Positions 1-8,483 of a stretch of DNA of 64,000 nt are shown here, in pieces. Both the position numbers and the translations under genes were made by a program. A model generated the notes under the pieces. That model was given only the letters and a program-made list of their open reading frames with translations. It had not been told where the DNA came from and made no database searches. This DNA comes from Karalla daura. Lineage: Eukaryota > Chordata > Actinopteri > Chaetodontiformes > Leiognathidae. Within the stretch, counting starts at the first letter, position 1. The number at the start of each line of letters is the position of its first letter. Where the stretch lies: contig CM055198.1 in the NCBI GenBank assembly GCA_029224185.1, positions 496,001 through 560,000 of the forward strand, written 5' to 3'.

Positions 1-299
1 CCATTGCTCCAATGCCTGTCTTGAGCGTTGCTCATTGTCTTCTACAGGTCTCGTGATGAGATAAAAGAAGTCCTTGTGATATTGTAGGGTAACAAGGGTG
101 TAAGATGACAAATGGGTGTTGTTCTGGGTAACTTTCGATTCTTTCTATCCTATGTCTCAGTTGGAAAATACTTTTCCCAAGAGACACCTGTTGAGTGCTC
201 GCAATGTCACATGACAAGCAAGACTTGAAAAGGCAGTTTTTGCCTGCATTTGCTTGATAATTCTGTACCAACCTCTTGAAAAATATAGCTGCGGAAAGA
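1..299 (+). repeat. Partial S-unit spacer at the left window end
   Basis: This is the last part of a spacer whose tRNA-Ile lies left of the window. It holds the shared spacer, the E-box-like tcacatga, the T5 hairpin and flank c in front of the Ile gene at 300. It matches the stretch from 2934 closely. I see no other gene in it. Confidence 0.9.
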
Positions 300-373
300 G
301 GCCGGTTAGCTCAGTTGGTTAGAGCGTGGTGCTAATAACGCTAAGGTCATGTGTTCAACCCCCATACTGGCCA
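300..373 (+). tRNA. tRNA-Ile-AAT: tRNA-Ile(AAU), class Ile-2
   Basis: First gene of the window, in an S unit of 574 bp with flank c. G52T breaks one T-stem pair and alters the first base of the B-box core. Everything else pairs. Confidence 0.8.
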
Positions 374-873
374 ATCCTGCTGTTCTTATACGCTGTCGTG
401 CAGATCTAATGGTCTGAAAAAGTAGGAAAAAGAGGCACCAACAGAATCTTGGGAACCGTGATGGACTGCTGGGTCTGTTGAACGCCTACGGTGTGATGCT
501 CTTGCTTGCAAATCTATTGATGCTCCTCATCAATGCATGCTCCTAATCAATGCATCAATGCACCTCCATAATGGCCATTGTTCCAATGCCTGTCTTGAGC
601 GTTGCTCATTGTCTTCTACAGGTCTTGTGATGAGATAAAAGAAGTCCTTGTGATATTGTAGGGTATCAAGGGTGTACGATGACAAATGGGTGTTGTTCTG
701 GGTAACTTTCGATTCATTCTATCCTATGTCTCAGTTGGAAAATACTTTTCCCAAGAGACACCTGTTGAGTGCTCGCAATGTCACATGACAAGCAAGACTT
801 GAAAAGGCAGTTTTTGCCTGCATTTGCTTGATAATTCTCTACCAACCTCTTGAAAAATATCGTTGCAGAAAAA

Positions 874-947
874 GGCCGGTTAGCTCAGTTGGTTAGAGCG
901 TGGTGCTAATAACGCTAAGGTCATGTGTTCAACCCCCATACTGGCCA
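874..947 (+). tRNA. tRNA-Ile-AAT: tRNA-Ile(AAU), class Ile-2
   Basis: In a D unit of 616 bp with flank b. It is followed after 34 bp by tRNA-Arg, with no T run of four in the gap, so a joint transcript is possible. Confidence 0.8.
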
Positions 948-981
948 ATCCTCCTGTTGCAAAAGGAAGACAGCTTTCTGG

Positions 982-1054
982 GACCACGTGGCCTAATGGA
1001 CAAGGCATCTGACTTCGGATCAGAAGATTGAGGGTTCGAGTCCCTTCGTGGTTG
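982..1054 (+). tRNA. tRNA-Arg-TCG: tRNA-Arg(UCG), class Arg-1
   Basis: This 73-nt gene delivers arginine to CGA codons and possibly other CGN codons. Acceptor GACCACG pairs with CGTGGTT (G1-T72 wobble) and the discriminator is G73. D stem GCC/GGC, D loop with G18-G19, anticodon stem TCTGA/TCAGA around anticodon TCG (34-36), and T stem GAGGG/CCCTT with loop TTCGAGT all form. The B box GGTTCGAGTCC matches the consensus. There is no intron and no encoded CCA. Behind it comes taaattgccc, without a terminator. The usual animal gene, from memory, has A73, G26 and T20a; this copy has G73, A26 and C20a. Confidence 0.94.
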
Positions 1055-1489
1055 TAAATTGCCCAACAGTAGCAGCAGACAAGCGGATGACTGTGTGCTG
1101 AAACAGCGACTACTCAAATGACCAGCCACGGCTGTTCTGAGTCCATACATGCTGGACAAAAAGTCCCTCTAACCCTAACCTCCATAGTGGCCATCGCTTT
1201 AATGCCTGTCTTGAGCATTGCTCATTGTCTTCTACGGGCCTTGTGATGAGATAAAAGAAGTCCTTGTGATATTGTAGGGTATCAAGGGTGTAAGATGACA
1301 AATGGGTGTTGTTCTGGGTAATTTTCGATTCATTCTATCCTATGTCTCAGTTGGAAAATACTTTTCCCAAGAGACACCTGTTGAGTGCTCGCAGTGTCAC
1401 ATGACAAGCAAGACTTGAAAAGGCAGTTTTTGCCTGCATTTGCTTGATAATTCTGTACCAACCTCTTGAAAAATATCGTTGCAGAAAAA
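1055..1489 (+). repeat. D-unit spacer (representative of 49)
   Basis: The D-specific module continues to about 1178 and holds overlapping GTCC/GGAC inverted repeats at 1141-1166 and a short ctaaccctaacc stretch. The shared spacer follows. The first T4 run is at 1322-1325, 268 nt behind the Arg gene. No gene is seen. D spacers elsewhere have the same layout. Confidence 0.85.
1141..1166. repeat. Two overlapping inverted repeats in the D module (representative)
   Basis: GTCCA (1141-1145) pairs with TGGAC (1153-1157), and GGAC (1154-1157) pairs with GTCC (1163-1166) around five As. The middle arm is shared, so only one of the two hairpins can form at a time. It recurs behind the Arg gene of D units. 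On the minus strand the second one encloses T5. Confidence 0.5.
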
Positions 1490-1563
1490 GGCCGGTTAGC
1501 TCAGTTGGTTAGAGCGTGGTTCTAATAACGCTAAGGTCATGTGTTCAACCCCCATACTGGCCA
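1490..1563 (+). tRNA. tRNA-Ile-AAT: tRNA-Ile(AAU), class Ile-3
   Basis: In a D unit of 616 bp with flank b. The gttctaata version adds a T31-C39 mismatch at the top of the anticodon stem to the T-stem mismatch, so function is doubtful. Confidence 0.65.
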
Positions 1564-1597
1564 ATCCTCCTGTTGCAAAAGGAAGACAGCTTTCTGG

Positions 1598-1670
1598 GAC
1601 CACGTGGCCTAATGTACAAGGCATCTGACTTCGGATCAGAAGATTGAGGGTTCGAGTCCCTTCGTGGTTG
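1598..1670 (+). tRNA. tRNA-Arg-TCG: tRNA-Arg(UCG), class Arg-2
   Basis: All stems pair, but the D loop reads aatgtac, so G19 is T and the normal G19-C56 contact between D and T loops is lost. Decreased stability is likely. Confidence 0.75.
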
Positions 1671-2105
1671 TAAATTGCCCAACAGTAGCAGCAGACAAGC
1701 GCATGACTGTGTGCTGAAACAGCGACTACTCAAATGACCAGCCACGGCTGTTCTGAGTCCATACATGCTGGACAAAAAGTCCCTCTAACCCTCACCTCCA
1801 TAGTGGCCATCGCTTTAATGCCTGTCTTGAGCGTTGCTCATTGTCTTCTACGGGCCTTGTGATGAGATAAAAGAAGTCCTTGTGATATTGTAGGGTATCA
1901 AGGGTGTAAGATGACAAATGGGTGTTGTTCTGGGTAATTTTCGATTCATTCTATCCTATGTCTCAGTTGGAAAATACTTTTCCCAAGAGACACCTGTTGA
2001 GTGCTCGCAGTGTCACATGACAAGCAAGACTTGAAAAGGCAGTTTTTGCCTGCATTTGCTTGATAATTCTGTACCAACCTCTTGAAAAATATCGTTGCAG
2101 AAAAA

Positions 2106-2179
2106 GGCCGGTTAGCTCAGTTGGTTAGAGCGTGGTGCTAATAACGCCAAGGTCATGGGTTCAACCCCCATACTGGCCA
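2106..2179 (+). tRNA. tRNA-Ile-AAT: tRNA-Ile(AAU), class Ile-1 (intact reference)
   Basis: This 74-nt gene delivers isoleucine; A34 would be edited to inosine to read AUU, AUC and AUA. Acceptor GGCCGGT pairs with ACTGGCC (G5-T68 wobble), discriminator A73. D stem GCTC/GAGC, anticodon stem TGGTG/CGCCA around loop CTAATAA, and T stem ATGGG/CCCAT with loop TTCAACC all form. Box A (TAGCTCAGTTGG) and box B (GGTTCAACCCC) are present; B deviates from the usual GGTTCGANTCC by A at the G57 position. The gene is followed by atcctgctgttctt, with no T4. It sits in an S unit of 563 bp, flank b. Confidence 0.96.
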
Positions 2180-2575
2180 ATCCTGCTGTTCTTATACGCA
2201 GTCGTGCAGATCTGATGGTCGGAAAAAGAGGCACCAACAGAATCTTGGGAACCGTGATGGACTGCTGGGTCTGTTGAACGCCTACGGTGTGATGCTCTTG
2301 CTTGCAAATCTATTGATGCTCATAATCAATGCATGCTCCTAATCAATGCATCAATGCACCTCCATAGTGGCCATTGCTCCAATGCCTGTCTTGAGCGTTG
2401 CTCATTGTCTTCTGCAGGTCTATGATGAGATAAAAGAAGTCCTTGTGATATTGTAGGGTATCAAGGGTGTAAGATGACAAATGGGTGTTGTTCTGGGTAA
2501 CTTTCGATTCTTTCTATCCTATGTCTCAGTTGGAAAATACTTTTCCCAAGAGACACCTGTTGAGTGCTCGCAATG

Positions 2576-2583
2576 TCACATGA
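2576..2583 (+). promoter_or_regulatory. E-box-like tcacatga at -93 to -86 of tRNA-Ile (representative)
   Basis: The motif is present in the units I checked at this distance. Its reverse complement tcatgtga matches the core bound by MITF/TFE-type bHLH-zipper factors. An 8-bp match in a repeat is weak evidence of function. Confidence 0.25.
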
Positions 2584-2599
2584 CAAGCAAGACTTGAAA

Positions 2600-2614
2600 A
2601 GGCAGTTTTTGCCT
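2600..2614 (+). terminator. T5 in a small hairpin upstream of each tRNA-Ile (representative)
   Basis: The inverted repeat AGGCA/TGCCT encloses GTTTT, with five Ts at 2606-2610, that is 63 to 59 nt upstream of the Ile gene at 2669. The same element sits at the same distance before every complete Ile gene checked; in the copy near 53750 the stem has one change. It is the strongest T run that recurs in every unit. It could stop Pol III transcripts reading through from the preceding unit. That role is inferred. Confidence 0.45.
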
Positions 2615-2647
2615 GCATTTGCTTGATAATTCTGTCCCAACCTCTTG

Positions 2648-2656
2648 AAAAATATA
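2648..2656 (+). promoter_or_regulatory. AT-rich stretch at -21 to -13 of tRNA-Ile (representative)
   Basis: The sequence aaaaatata lies just upstream of the Ile gene, followed by a purine-rich cagaaaaa next to position 1 that could offer a start site. TATA-like stretches upstream of tRNA genes can help TFIIIB placement. Flank d lacks the tata, and flank b has atatcg instead. Confidence 0.35.
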
Positions 2657-2668
2657 GTTGCAGAAAAA

Positions 2669-2742
2669 GGCCGGTTAGCTCAGTTGGTTAGAGCGTGGTG
2701 CTAATAACGCCAAGGTCATGGGTTCAACCACCATACTGGCCA
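2669..2742 (+). tRNA. tRNA-Ile-AAT: tRNA-Ile(AAU), class Ile-4
   Basis: In an S unit of 564 bp with flank a. C61A removes the near-invariant G53-C61 pair closing the T loop and changes the B box, so weak transcription and folding are expected. Confidence 0.65.
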
Positions 2743-3232
2743 ATCCTGCTGTTCTTATACGCAGTCGTGCAGATCCAATGGTCGGAAATAGAGGCACCAA
2801 CAGAATCTTGGGAACCGTGATGGACTGCTGGGTCTGTTGAACGCCTACGGTGTGATGCTCTTGCTTGCAAATCTATTGATGCTCCTAATCAATGCATGCT
2901 TCTAATCAATGCATCAATGCACCTCCATAGTGGCCATTGCTCCAATGCCTGTCTTGAGCGTTGCTCATTGTCTTCTACAGGTCTCGTGATGAGATAAAAG
3001 AAGTCCTTGTGATATTGTAGGGTAACAAGGGTGTAAGATGACAAATGGGTGTTGTTCTGGGTAACTTTCGATTCTTTCTATCCTATGTCTCAGTTGGAAA
3101 ATACTTTTCCCAAGAGACACCTGTTGAGTGCTCGCAATGTCACATGACAAGCAAGACTTGAAAAGGCAGTTTTTGCCTGCATTTGCTTGATAATTCTGTA
3201 CCAACCTCTTGAAAAATATAGCTGCGGAAAGA

Positions 3233-3306
3233 GGCCGGTTAGCTCAGTTGGTTAGAGCGTGGTGCTAATAACGCTAAGGTCATGTGTTCAACCCCCATAC
3301 TGGCCA
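3233..3306 (+). tRNA. tRNA-Ile-AAT: tRNA-Ile(AAU), class Ile-2
   Basis: In an S unit of 574 bp with flank c. It is the counterpart of the gene at 300, one 2933-bp period later. Confidence 0.8.
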
Positions 3307-3806
3307 ATCCTGCTGTTCTTATACGCTGTCGTGCAGATCTAATGGTCTGAAAAAGTAGGAAAAAGAGGCACCAACAGAATCTTGGGAACCGTGATGGACT
3401 GCTGGGTCTGTTGAACGCCTACGGTGTGATGCTCTTGCTTGCAAATCTATTGATGCTCCTCATCAATGCATGCTCCTAATCAATGCATCAATGCACCTCC
3501 ATAATGGCCATTGTTCCAATGCCTGTCTTGAGCGTTGCTCATTGTCTTCTACAGGTCTTGTGATGAGATAAAAGAAGTCCTTGTGATATTGTAGGGTATC
3601 AAGGGTGTACGATGACAAATGGGTGTTGTTCTGGGTAACTTTCGATTCATTCTATCCTATGTCTCAGTTGGAAAATACTTTTCCCAAGAGACACCTGTTG
3701 AGTGCTCGCAATGTCACATGACAAGCAAGACTTGAAAAGGCAGTTTTTGCCTGCATTTGCTTGATAATTCTCTACCAACCTCTTGAAAAATATCGTTGCA
3801 GAAAAA

Positions 3807-3880
3807 GGCCGGTTAGCTCAGTTGGTTAGAGCGTGGTGCTAATAACGCTAAGGTCATGTGTTCAACCCCCATACTGGCCA
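3807..3880 (+). tRNA. tRNA-Ile-AAT: tRNA-Ile(AAU), class Ile-2
   Basis: In a D unit of 616 bp with flank b. It corresponds to the gene at 874. Confidence 0.8.
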
Positions 3881-3914
3881 ATCCTCCTGTTGCAAAAGGA
3901 AGACAGCTTTCTGG

Positions 3915-3987
3915 GACCACGTGGCCTAATGGACAAGGCATCTGACTTCGGATCAGAAGATTGAGGGTTCGAGTCCCTTCGTGGTTG
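3915..3987 (+). tRNA. tRNA-Arg-TCG: tRNA-Arg(UCG), class Arg-1
   Basis: Intact copy, followed by taaattgccc. It corresponds to the gene at 982. Confidence 0.93.
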
Positions 3988-4422
3988 TAAATTGCCCAAC
4001 AGTAGCAGCAGACAAGCGGATGACTGTGTGCTGAAACAGCGACTACTCAAATGACCAGCCACGGCTGTTCTGAGTCCATACATGCTGGACAAAAAGTCCC
4101 TCTAACCCTAACCTCCATAGTGGCCATCGCTTTAATGCCTGTCTTGAGCATTGCTCATTGTCTTCTACGGGCCTTGTGATGAGATAAAAGAAGTCCTTGT
4201 GATATTGTAGGGTATCAAGGGTGTAAGATGACAAATGGGTGTTGTTCTGGGTAATTTTCGATTCATTCTATCCTATGTCTCAGTTGGAAAATACTTTTCC
4301 CAAGAGACACCTGTTGAGTGCTCGCAGTGTCACATGACAAGCAAGACTTGAAAAGGCAGTTTTTGCCTGCATTTGCTTGATAATTCTGTACCAACCTCTT
4401 GAAAAATATCGTTGCAGAAAAA

Positions 4423-4496
4423 GGCCGGTTAGCTCAGTTGGTTAGAGCGTGGTGCTAATAACGCTAAGGTCATGTGTTCAACCCCCATACTGGCCA
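4423..4496 (+). tRNA. tRNA-Ile-AAT: tRNA-Ile(AAU), class Ile-2
   Basis: In a D unit of 616 bp with flank b. It marks the end of the left 2933-bp correspondence. Confidence 0.8.
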
Positions 4497-4530
4497 ATCC
4501 TCCTGTTGCAAAAGGAAGACAGCTTTCTGG

Positions 4531-4603
4531 GACCACGTGGCCTAATGGACAAGGCATCTGACTTCGGATCAGAAGATTGAGGGTTCGAGTCCCTTCGTGG
4601 TTG
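4531..4603 (+). tRNA. tRNA-Arg-TCG: tRNA-Arg(UCG), class Arg-1
   Basis: Intact copy with the taatttgccc downstream version (T3 only). Confidence 0.93.
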
Positions 4604-5038
4604 TAATTTGCCCAACAGTCGCAGCAGACAAGCGGATGACTGTGAGCTGAAACAGCGACTACTCAAATGACCAGCCACGGCTGTTCTGAGTCCATACATG
4701 CTGGACAAAAAGTCCCTCTAACCCTAACCTCCATAGTGGCCATCGCTTTAATGCCTGTCTTGAGCGTTGTTCATTGTCTTCTACGGGCCTTGTGATGAGA
4801 TAAAAGAAGTCCTTGTGATATTGTAGGGTATCAAGGGTGTAAGATGACAAATGGGTGTTGTTCTGGGTAATTTTCGATTCATTCTATCCTATGTCTCAGT
4901 TGGAAAATACTTTTCCCAAGAGACACCTGTTGAGTGCTCGCAGTGTCACATGACAAGCAAGACTTGAAAAGGCAGTTTTTGCCTGCATTTGCTTGATAAT
5001 TCTGTACCAACCTCTTGAAAAATATCGTTGCAGAAAAA

Positions 5039-5112
5039 GGCCGGTTAGCTCAGTTGGTTAGAGCGTGGTGCTAATAACGCCAAGGTCATGGGTTCAACCC
5101 CCATACTGGCCA
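5039..5112 (+). tRNA. tRNA-Ile-AAT: tRNA-Ile(AAU), class Ile-1
   Basis: Unmodified copy in an S unit of 564 bp with flank b. Confidence 0.95.
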
Positions 5113-5250
5113 ATCCTGCTGTTCTTATACGCAGTCGTGCAGATCTAATGGTAGGAAAAAGAGGCACCAACAGAATCTTGGGAACCGTGATGGACTGCTG
5201 GGTCTGTTGAACGCCTACGGTGTGATGCTCTTGCTTGCAAATCTATTGAT

Positions 5251-5284
5251 GCTCCTAATCAATGCATGCTCCTAATCAATGCAT
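5251..5284 (+). repeat. 17-bp direct repeat, two copies, in the S module (representative)
   Basis: The 17-mer gctcctaatcaatgcat occurs twice back to back and is followed by a partial third, caatgcacctcc. Other S units differ by one or two bases in one copy (gctcataatc, gctcctcatc, gcttctaatc), and these mark unit lineages. Confidence 0.75.
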
Positions 5285-5602
5285 CAATGCACCTCCATAA
5301 TGGCCATTGTTCCAATGCCTGTCTTGAGCGTTGCTCATTGTCTTCTACAGGTCTTGTGATGAGATAAAAGAAGTCCTTGTGATATTGTAGGGTATCAAGG
5401 GTGTACGATGACAAATGGGTGTTGTTCTGGGTAACTTTCGATTCATTCTATCCTATGTCTCAGTTGGAAAATACTTTTCCCAAGAGACACCTGTTGAGTG
5501 CTCGCAATGTCACATGACAAGCAAGACTTGAAAAGGCAGTTTTTGCCTGCATTTGCTTGATAATTCTGTCCCAACCTCTTGAAAAATATCGTTGCAGAAA
5601 AA

Positions 5603-5676
5603 GGCCGGTTAGCTCAGTTGGTTAGAGCGTGGTGCTAATAACGCTAAGGTCATGTGTTCAACCCCCATACTGGCCA
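5603..5676 (+). tRNA. tRNA-Ile-AAT: tRNA-Ile(AAU), class Ile-2
   Basis: In a D unit of 616 bp, flank b with the upstream tctgtcccaac version. Confidence 0.8.
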
Positions 5677-5710
5677 ATCCTCCTGTTGCAAAAGGAAGAC
5701 AGCTTTCTGG

Positions 5711-5783
5711 GACCACGTGGCCTAATGGACAAGGCATCTGACTTCGGATCAGAAGATTGAGGGTTCGAGTCCCTTCGTGGTTG
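5711..5783 (+). tRNA. tRNA-Arg-TCG: tRNA-Arg(UCG), class Arg-1
   Basis: Intact copy; taatttgccc follows. Confidence 0.93.
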
Positions 5784-6218
5784 TAATTTGCCCAACAGTC
5801 GCAGCAGACAAGCGGATGACTGTGAGCTGAAACAGCGACTACTCAAATGACCAGCCACGGCTGTTCTGAGTCCATACATGCTGGACAAAAAGTCCCTCTA
5901 ACCCTAACCTCCATAGTGGCCATCGCTTTAATGCCTGTCTTGAGCGTTGTTCATTGTCTTCTACGGGCCTTGTGATGAGATAAAAGAAGTCCTTGTGATA
6001 TTGTAGGGTATCAAGGGTGTAAGATGACAAATGGGTGTTGTTCTGGGTAATTTTCGATTCATTCTATCCTATGTCTCAGTTGGAAAATACTTTTCCCAAG
6101 AGACACCTGTTGAGTGCTCGCAGTGTCACATGACAAGCAAGACTTGAAAAGGCAGTTTTTGCCTGCATTTGCTTGATAATTCTGTACCAACCTCTTGAAA
6201 AATATCGTTGCAGAAAAA

Positions 6219-6292
6219 GGCCGGTTAGCTCAGTTGGTTAGAGCGTGGTGCTAATAACGCCAAGGTCATGGGTTCAACCCCCATACTGGCCA
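6219..6292 (+). tRNA. tRNA-Ile-AAT: tRNA-Ile(AAU), class Ile-1
   Basis: Unmodified, S unit of 564 bp, flank b. The right duplicate at 16.7-17.9 kb has one S unit fewer than this region. Confidence 0.95.
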
Positions 6293-6782
6293 ATCCTGCT
6301 GTTCTTATACGCAGTCGTGCAGATCTAATGGTAGGAAAAAGAGGCACCAACAGAATCTTGGGAACCGTGATGGACTGCTGGGTCTGTTGAACGCCTACGG
6401 TGTGATGCTCTTGCTTGCAAATCTATTGATGCTCCTAATCAATGCATGCTCCTAATCAATGCATCAATGCACCTCCATAATGGCCATTGTTCCAATGCCT
6501 GTCTTGAGCGTTGCTCATTGTCTTCTACAGGTCTTGTGATGAGATAAAAGAAGTCCTTGTGATATTGTAGGGTATCAAGGGTGTACGATGACAAATGGGT
6601 GTTGTTCTGGGTAACTTTCGATTCATTCTATCCTATGTCTCAGTTGGAAAATACTTTTCCCAAGAGACACCTGTTGAGTGCTCGCAATGTCACATGACAA
6701 GCAAGACTTGAAAAGGCAGTTTTTGCCTGCATTTGCTTGATAATTCTGTACCAACCTCTTGAAAAATATCGTTGCAGAAAAA

Positions 6783-6856
6783 GGCCGGTTAGCTCAGTTG
6801 GTTAGAGCGTGGTGCTAATAACGCCAAGGTCATGGGTTCAACCCCCATACTGGCCA
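6783..6856 (+). tRNA. tRNA-Ile-AAT: tRNA-Ile(AAU), class Ile-1
   Basis: Unmodified, S unit of 564 bp, flank b. It is the first gene of the long duplication. Confidence 0.95.
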
Positions 6857-7346
6857 ATCCTGCTGTTCTTATACGCAGTCGTGCAGATCTAATGGTAGGA
6901 AAAAGAGGCACCAACAGAATCTTGGGAACCGTGATGGACTGCTGGGTCTGTTGAACGCCTACGGTGTGATGCTCTTGCTTGCAAATCTATTGATGCTCCT
7001 AATCAATGCATGCTCCTAATCAATGCATCAATGCACCTCCATAATGGCCATTGTTCCAATGCCTGTCTTGAGCGTTGCTCATTGTCTTCTACAGGTCTTG
7101 TGATGAGATAAAAGAAGTCCTTGTGATATTGTAGGGTATCAAGGGTGTACGATGACAAATGGGTGTTGTTCTGGGTAACTTTCGATTCATTCTATCCTAT
7201 GTCTCAGTTGGAAAATACTTTTCCCAAGAGACACCTGTTGAGTGCTCGCAATGTCACATGACAAGCAAGACTTGAAAAGGCAGTTTTTGCCTGCATTTGC
7301 TTGATAATTCTGTCCCAACCTCTTGAAAAATATAGTTGCAGAAAAA

Positions 7347-7420
7347 GGCCGGTTAGCTCAGTTGGTTAGAGCGTGGTGCTAATAACGCCAAGGTCATGGG
7401 TTCAACCCCCATACTGGCCA
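7347..7420 (+). tRNA. tRNA-Ile-AAT: tRNA-Ile(AAU), class Ile-1
   Basis: Unmodified, S unit of 573 bp with the agtagtaaaaag spacer version, flank a. Confidence 0.95.
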
Positions 7421-7919
7421 ATCCTGCTGTTCTTATACGCAGTCGTGCAGATCTAATTGTCTGAAAAAGTAGTAAAAAGAGGCACCAACAGAATCTTGGG
7501 AACCGTGATGGACTGCTGGGTCTGTTGAACGCCTACGGTGTGATGCTCTTGCTTGCAAATCTATTGATGCTCATAATCAATGCATGCTCCTAATCAATGC
7601 ATCAATGCACCTCCATAGTGGCCATTGCTCCAATGCCTGTCTTGAGCGTTGCTCATTGTCTTCTGCAGGTCTATGATGAGATAAAAGAAGTCCTTGTGAT
7701 ATTGTAGGGTAACAAGGGTGTAAGATGACAAATGGGTGTTGTTCTGGGTAACTTTCGATTCTTTCTATCCTATGTCTCAGTTGGAAAATACTTTTCCCAA
7801 GAGACACCTGTTGAGTGCTCGCAATGTCACATGACAAGCAAGACTTGAAAAGGCAGTTTTTGCCTGCATTTGCTTGATAATTCTGTCCCAACCTCTTGAA
7901 AAATATAGTTGCAGAAAAA

Positions 7920-7993
7920 GGCCGGTTAGCTCAGTTGGTTAGAGCGTGGTGCTAATAACGCCAAGGTCATGGGTTCAACCCCCATACTGGCCA
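7920..7993 (+). tRNA. tRNA-Ile-AAT: tRNA-Ile(AAU), class Ile-1
   Basis: Unmodified, S unit of 564 bp, flank a. Confidence 0.95.
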
Positions 7994-8483
7994 ATCCTGC
8001 TGTTCTTATACGCAGTCGTGCAGATCCAATGGTCGGAAATAGAGGCACCAACAGAATCTTGGGAACCGTGATGGACTGCTGGGTCTGTTGAACGCCTACG
8101 GTGTGATGCTCTTGCTTGCAAATCTATTGATGCTCCTAATCAATGCATGCTTCTAATCAATGCATCAATGCACCTCCATAGTGGCCATTGCTCCAATGCC
8201 TGTCTTGAGCGTTGCTCATTGTCTTCTACAGGTCTCGTGATGAGATAAAAGAAGTCCTTGTGATATTGTAGGGTATCAAGGGTGTAAGATGACAAATGGG
8301 TGTTGTTCTGGGTAACTTTCGATTCATTCTATCCTATGTCTCAGTTGGAAAATACTTTTCCCAAGAGACACCTGTTGAGTGCTCGCAATGTCACATGACA
8401 AGCAAGACTTGAAAAGGCAGTTTTTGCCTGCATTTGCTTGATAATTCTGTACCAACCTCTTGAAAAATATAGCTGCGGAAAGA

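Larger units (their letters stand above)
2180..2668 (+). repeat. S-unit spacer (representative of 60)
   Basis: Bases 2180-2358 are the S-specific module, with ttctt soon after the gene and a 17-bp direct repeat near its end. The rest is shared with D units. I see no gene in it. In order it holds the first T4 run at 2541-2544, the tcacatga motif at 2576-2583, the T5 hairpin at 2600-2614 and an AT-rich stretch just upstream of the next tRNA-Ile. All other S spacers have this layout with small changes. Confidence 0.85.
1..4453 (+). repeat. Higher-order repeat, period 2933 bp (1.5 copies)
   Basis: Units at 300, 874, 1490, 2106 and 2669 (S, D, D, S, S; Ile-2, Ile-2, Ile-3, Ile-1, Ile-4) form one block. 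A second block starts at 3233 with the same order for the first two units. Correspondence ends near 4453, where the unit at 4423 carries Ile-2 rather than the Ile-3 of the unit at 1490. Confidence 0.85.

Noticed and set aside
370..373. Encoded CCA tail at the tRNA-Ile 3' end
   Set aside because: The cca is C71, C72 of the acceptor stem and A73. The next bases are atcc, so no CCA tail is encoded.
929..1159. Minus-strand 76-codon reading frame repeated in most D units
   Set aside because: It is the reverse complement of tRNA-Arg plus spacer. It breaks or changes length wherever the unit has an indel and has no recognisable protein domain.
1169..1182. Telomere-like ctaaccctaacc in D units
   Set aside because: It has only about two CCCTAA units, varies to ccctcacc and ccctgacc in other copies, and lies inside the array unit. 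It is not an interstitial telomere.
1110..1301. Minus-strand 63-codon frame (starting MSSYTLDTLQ) in D units
   Set aside because: It lies wholly in the repeated spacer and has no recognisable domain. Its conservation is explained by the near-identity of the units.
2615..2630. Octamer-like element (gcatttgctt) as a distal Pol III enhancer
   Set aside because: It matches the octamer at only 7 of 8 bases and I see no proximal sequence element. tRNA-Ile and tRNA-Arg genes rely on internal promoters.
7577..7891. Minus-strand 104-codon frame (starting MGQNYQANAG) in some S units
   Set aside because: It is spacer sequence. A one-base difference shortens it to 79 codons in other units, so the frame is not maintained.
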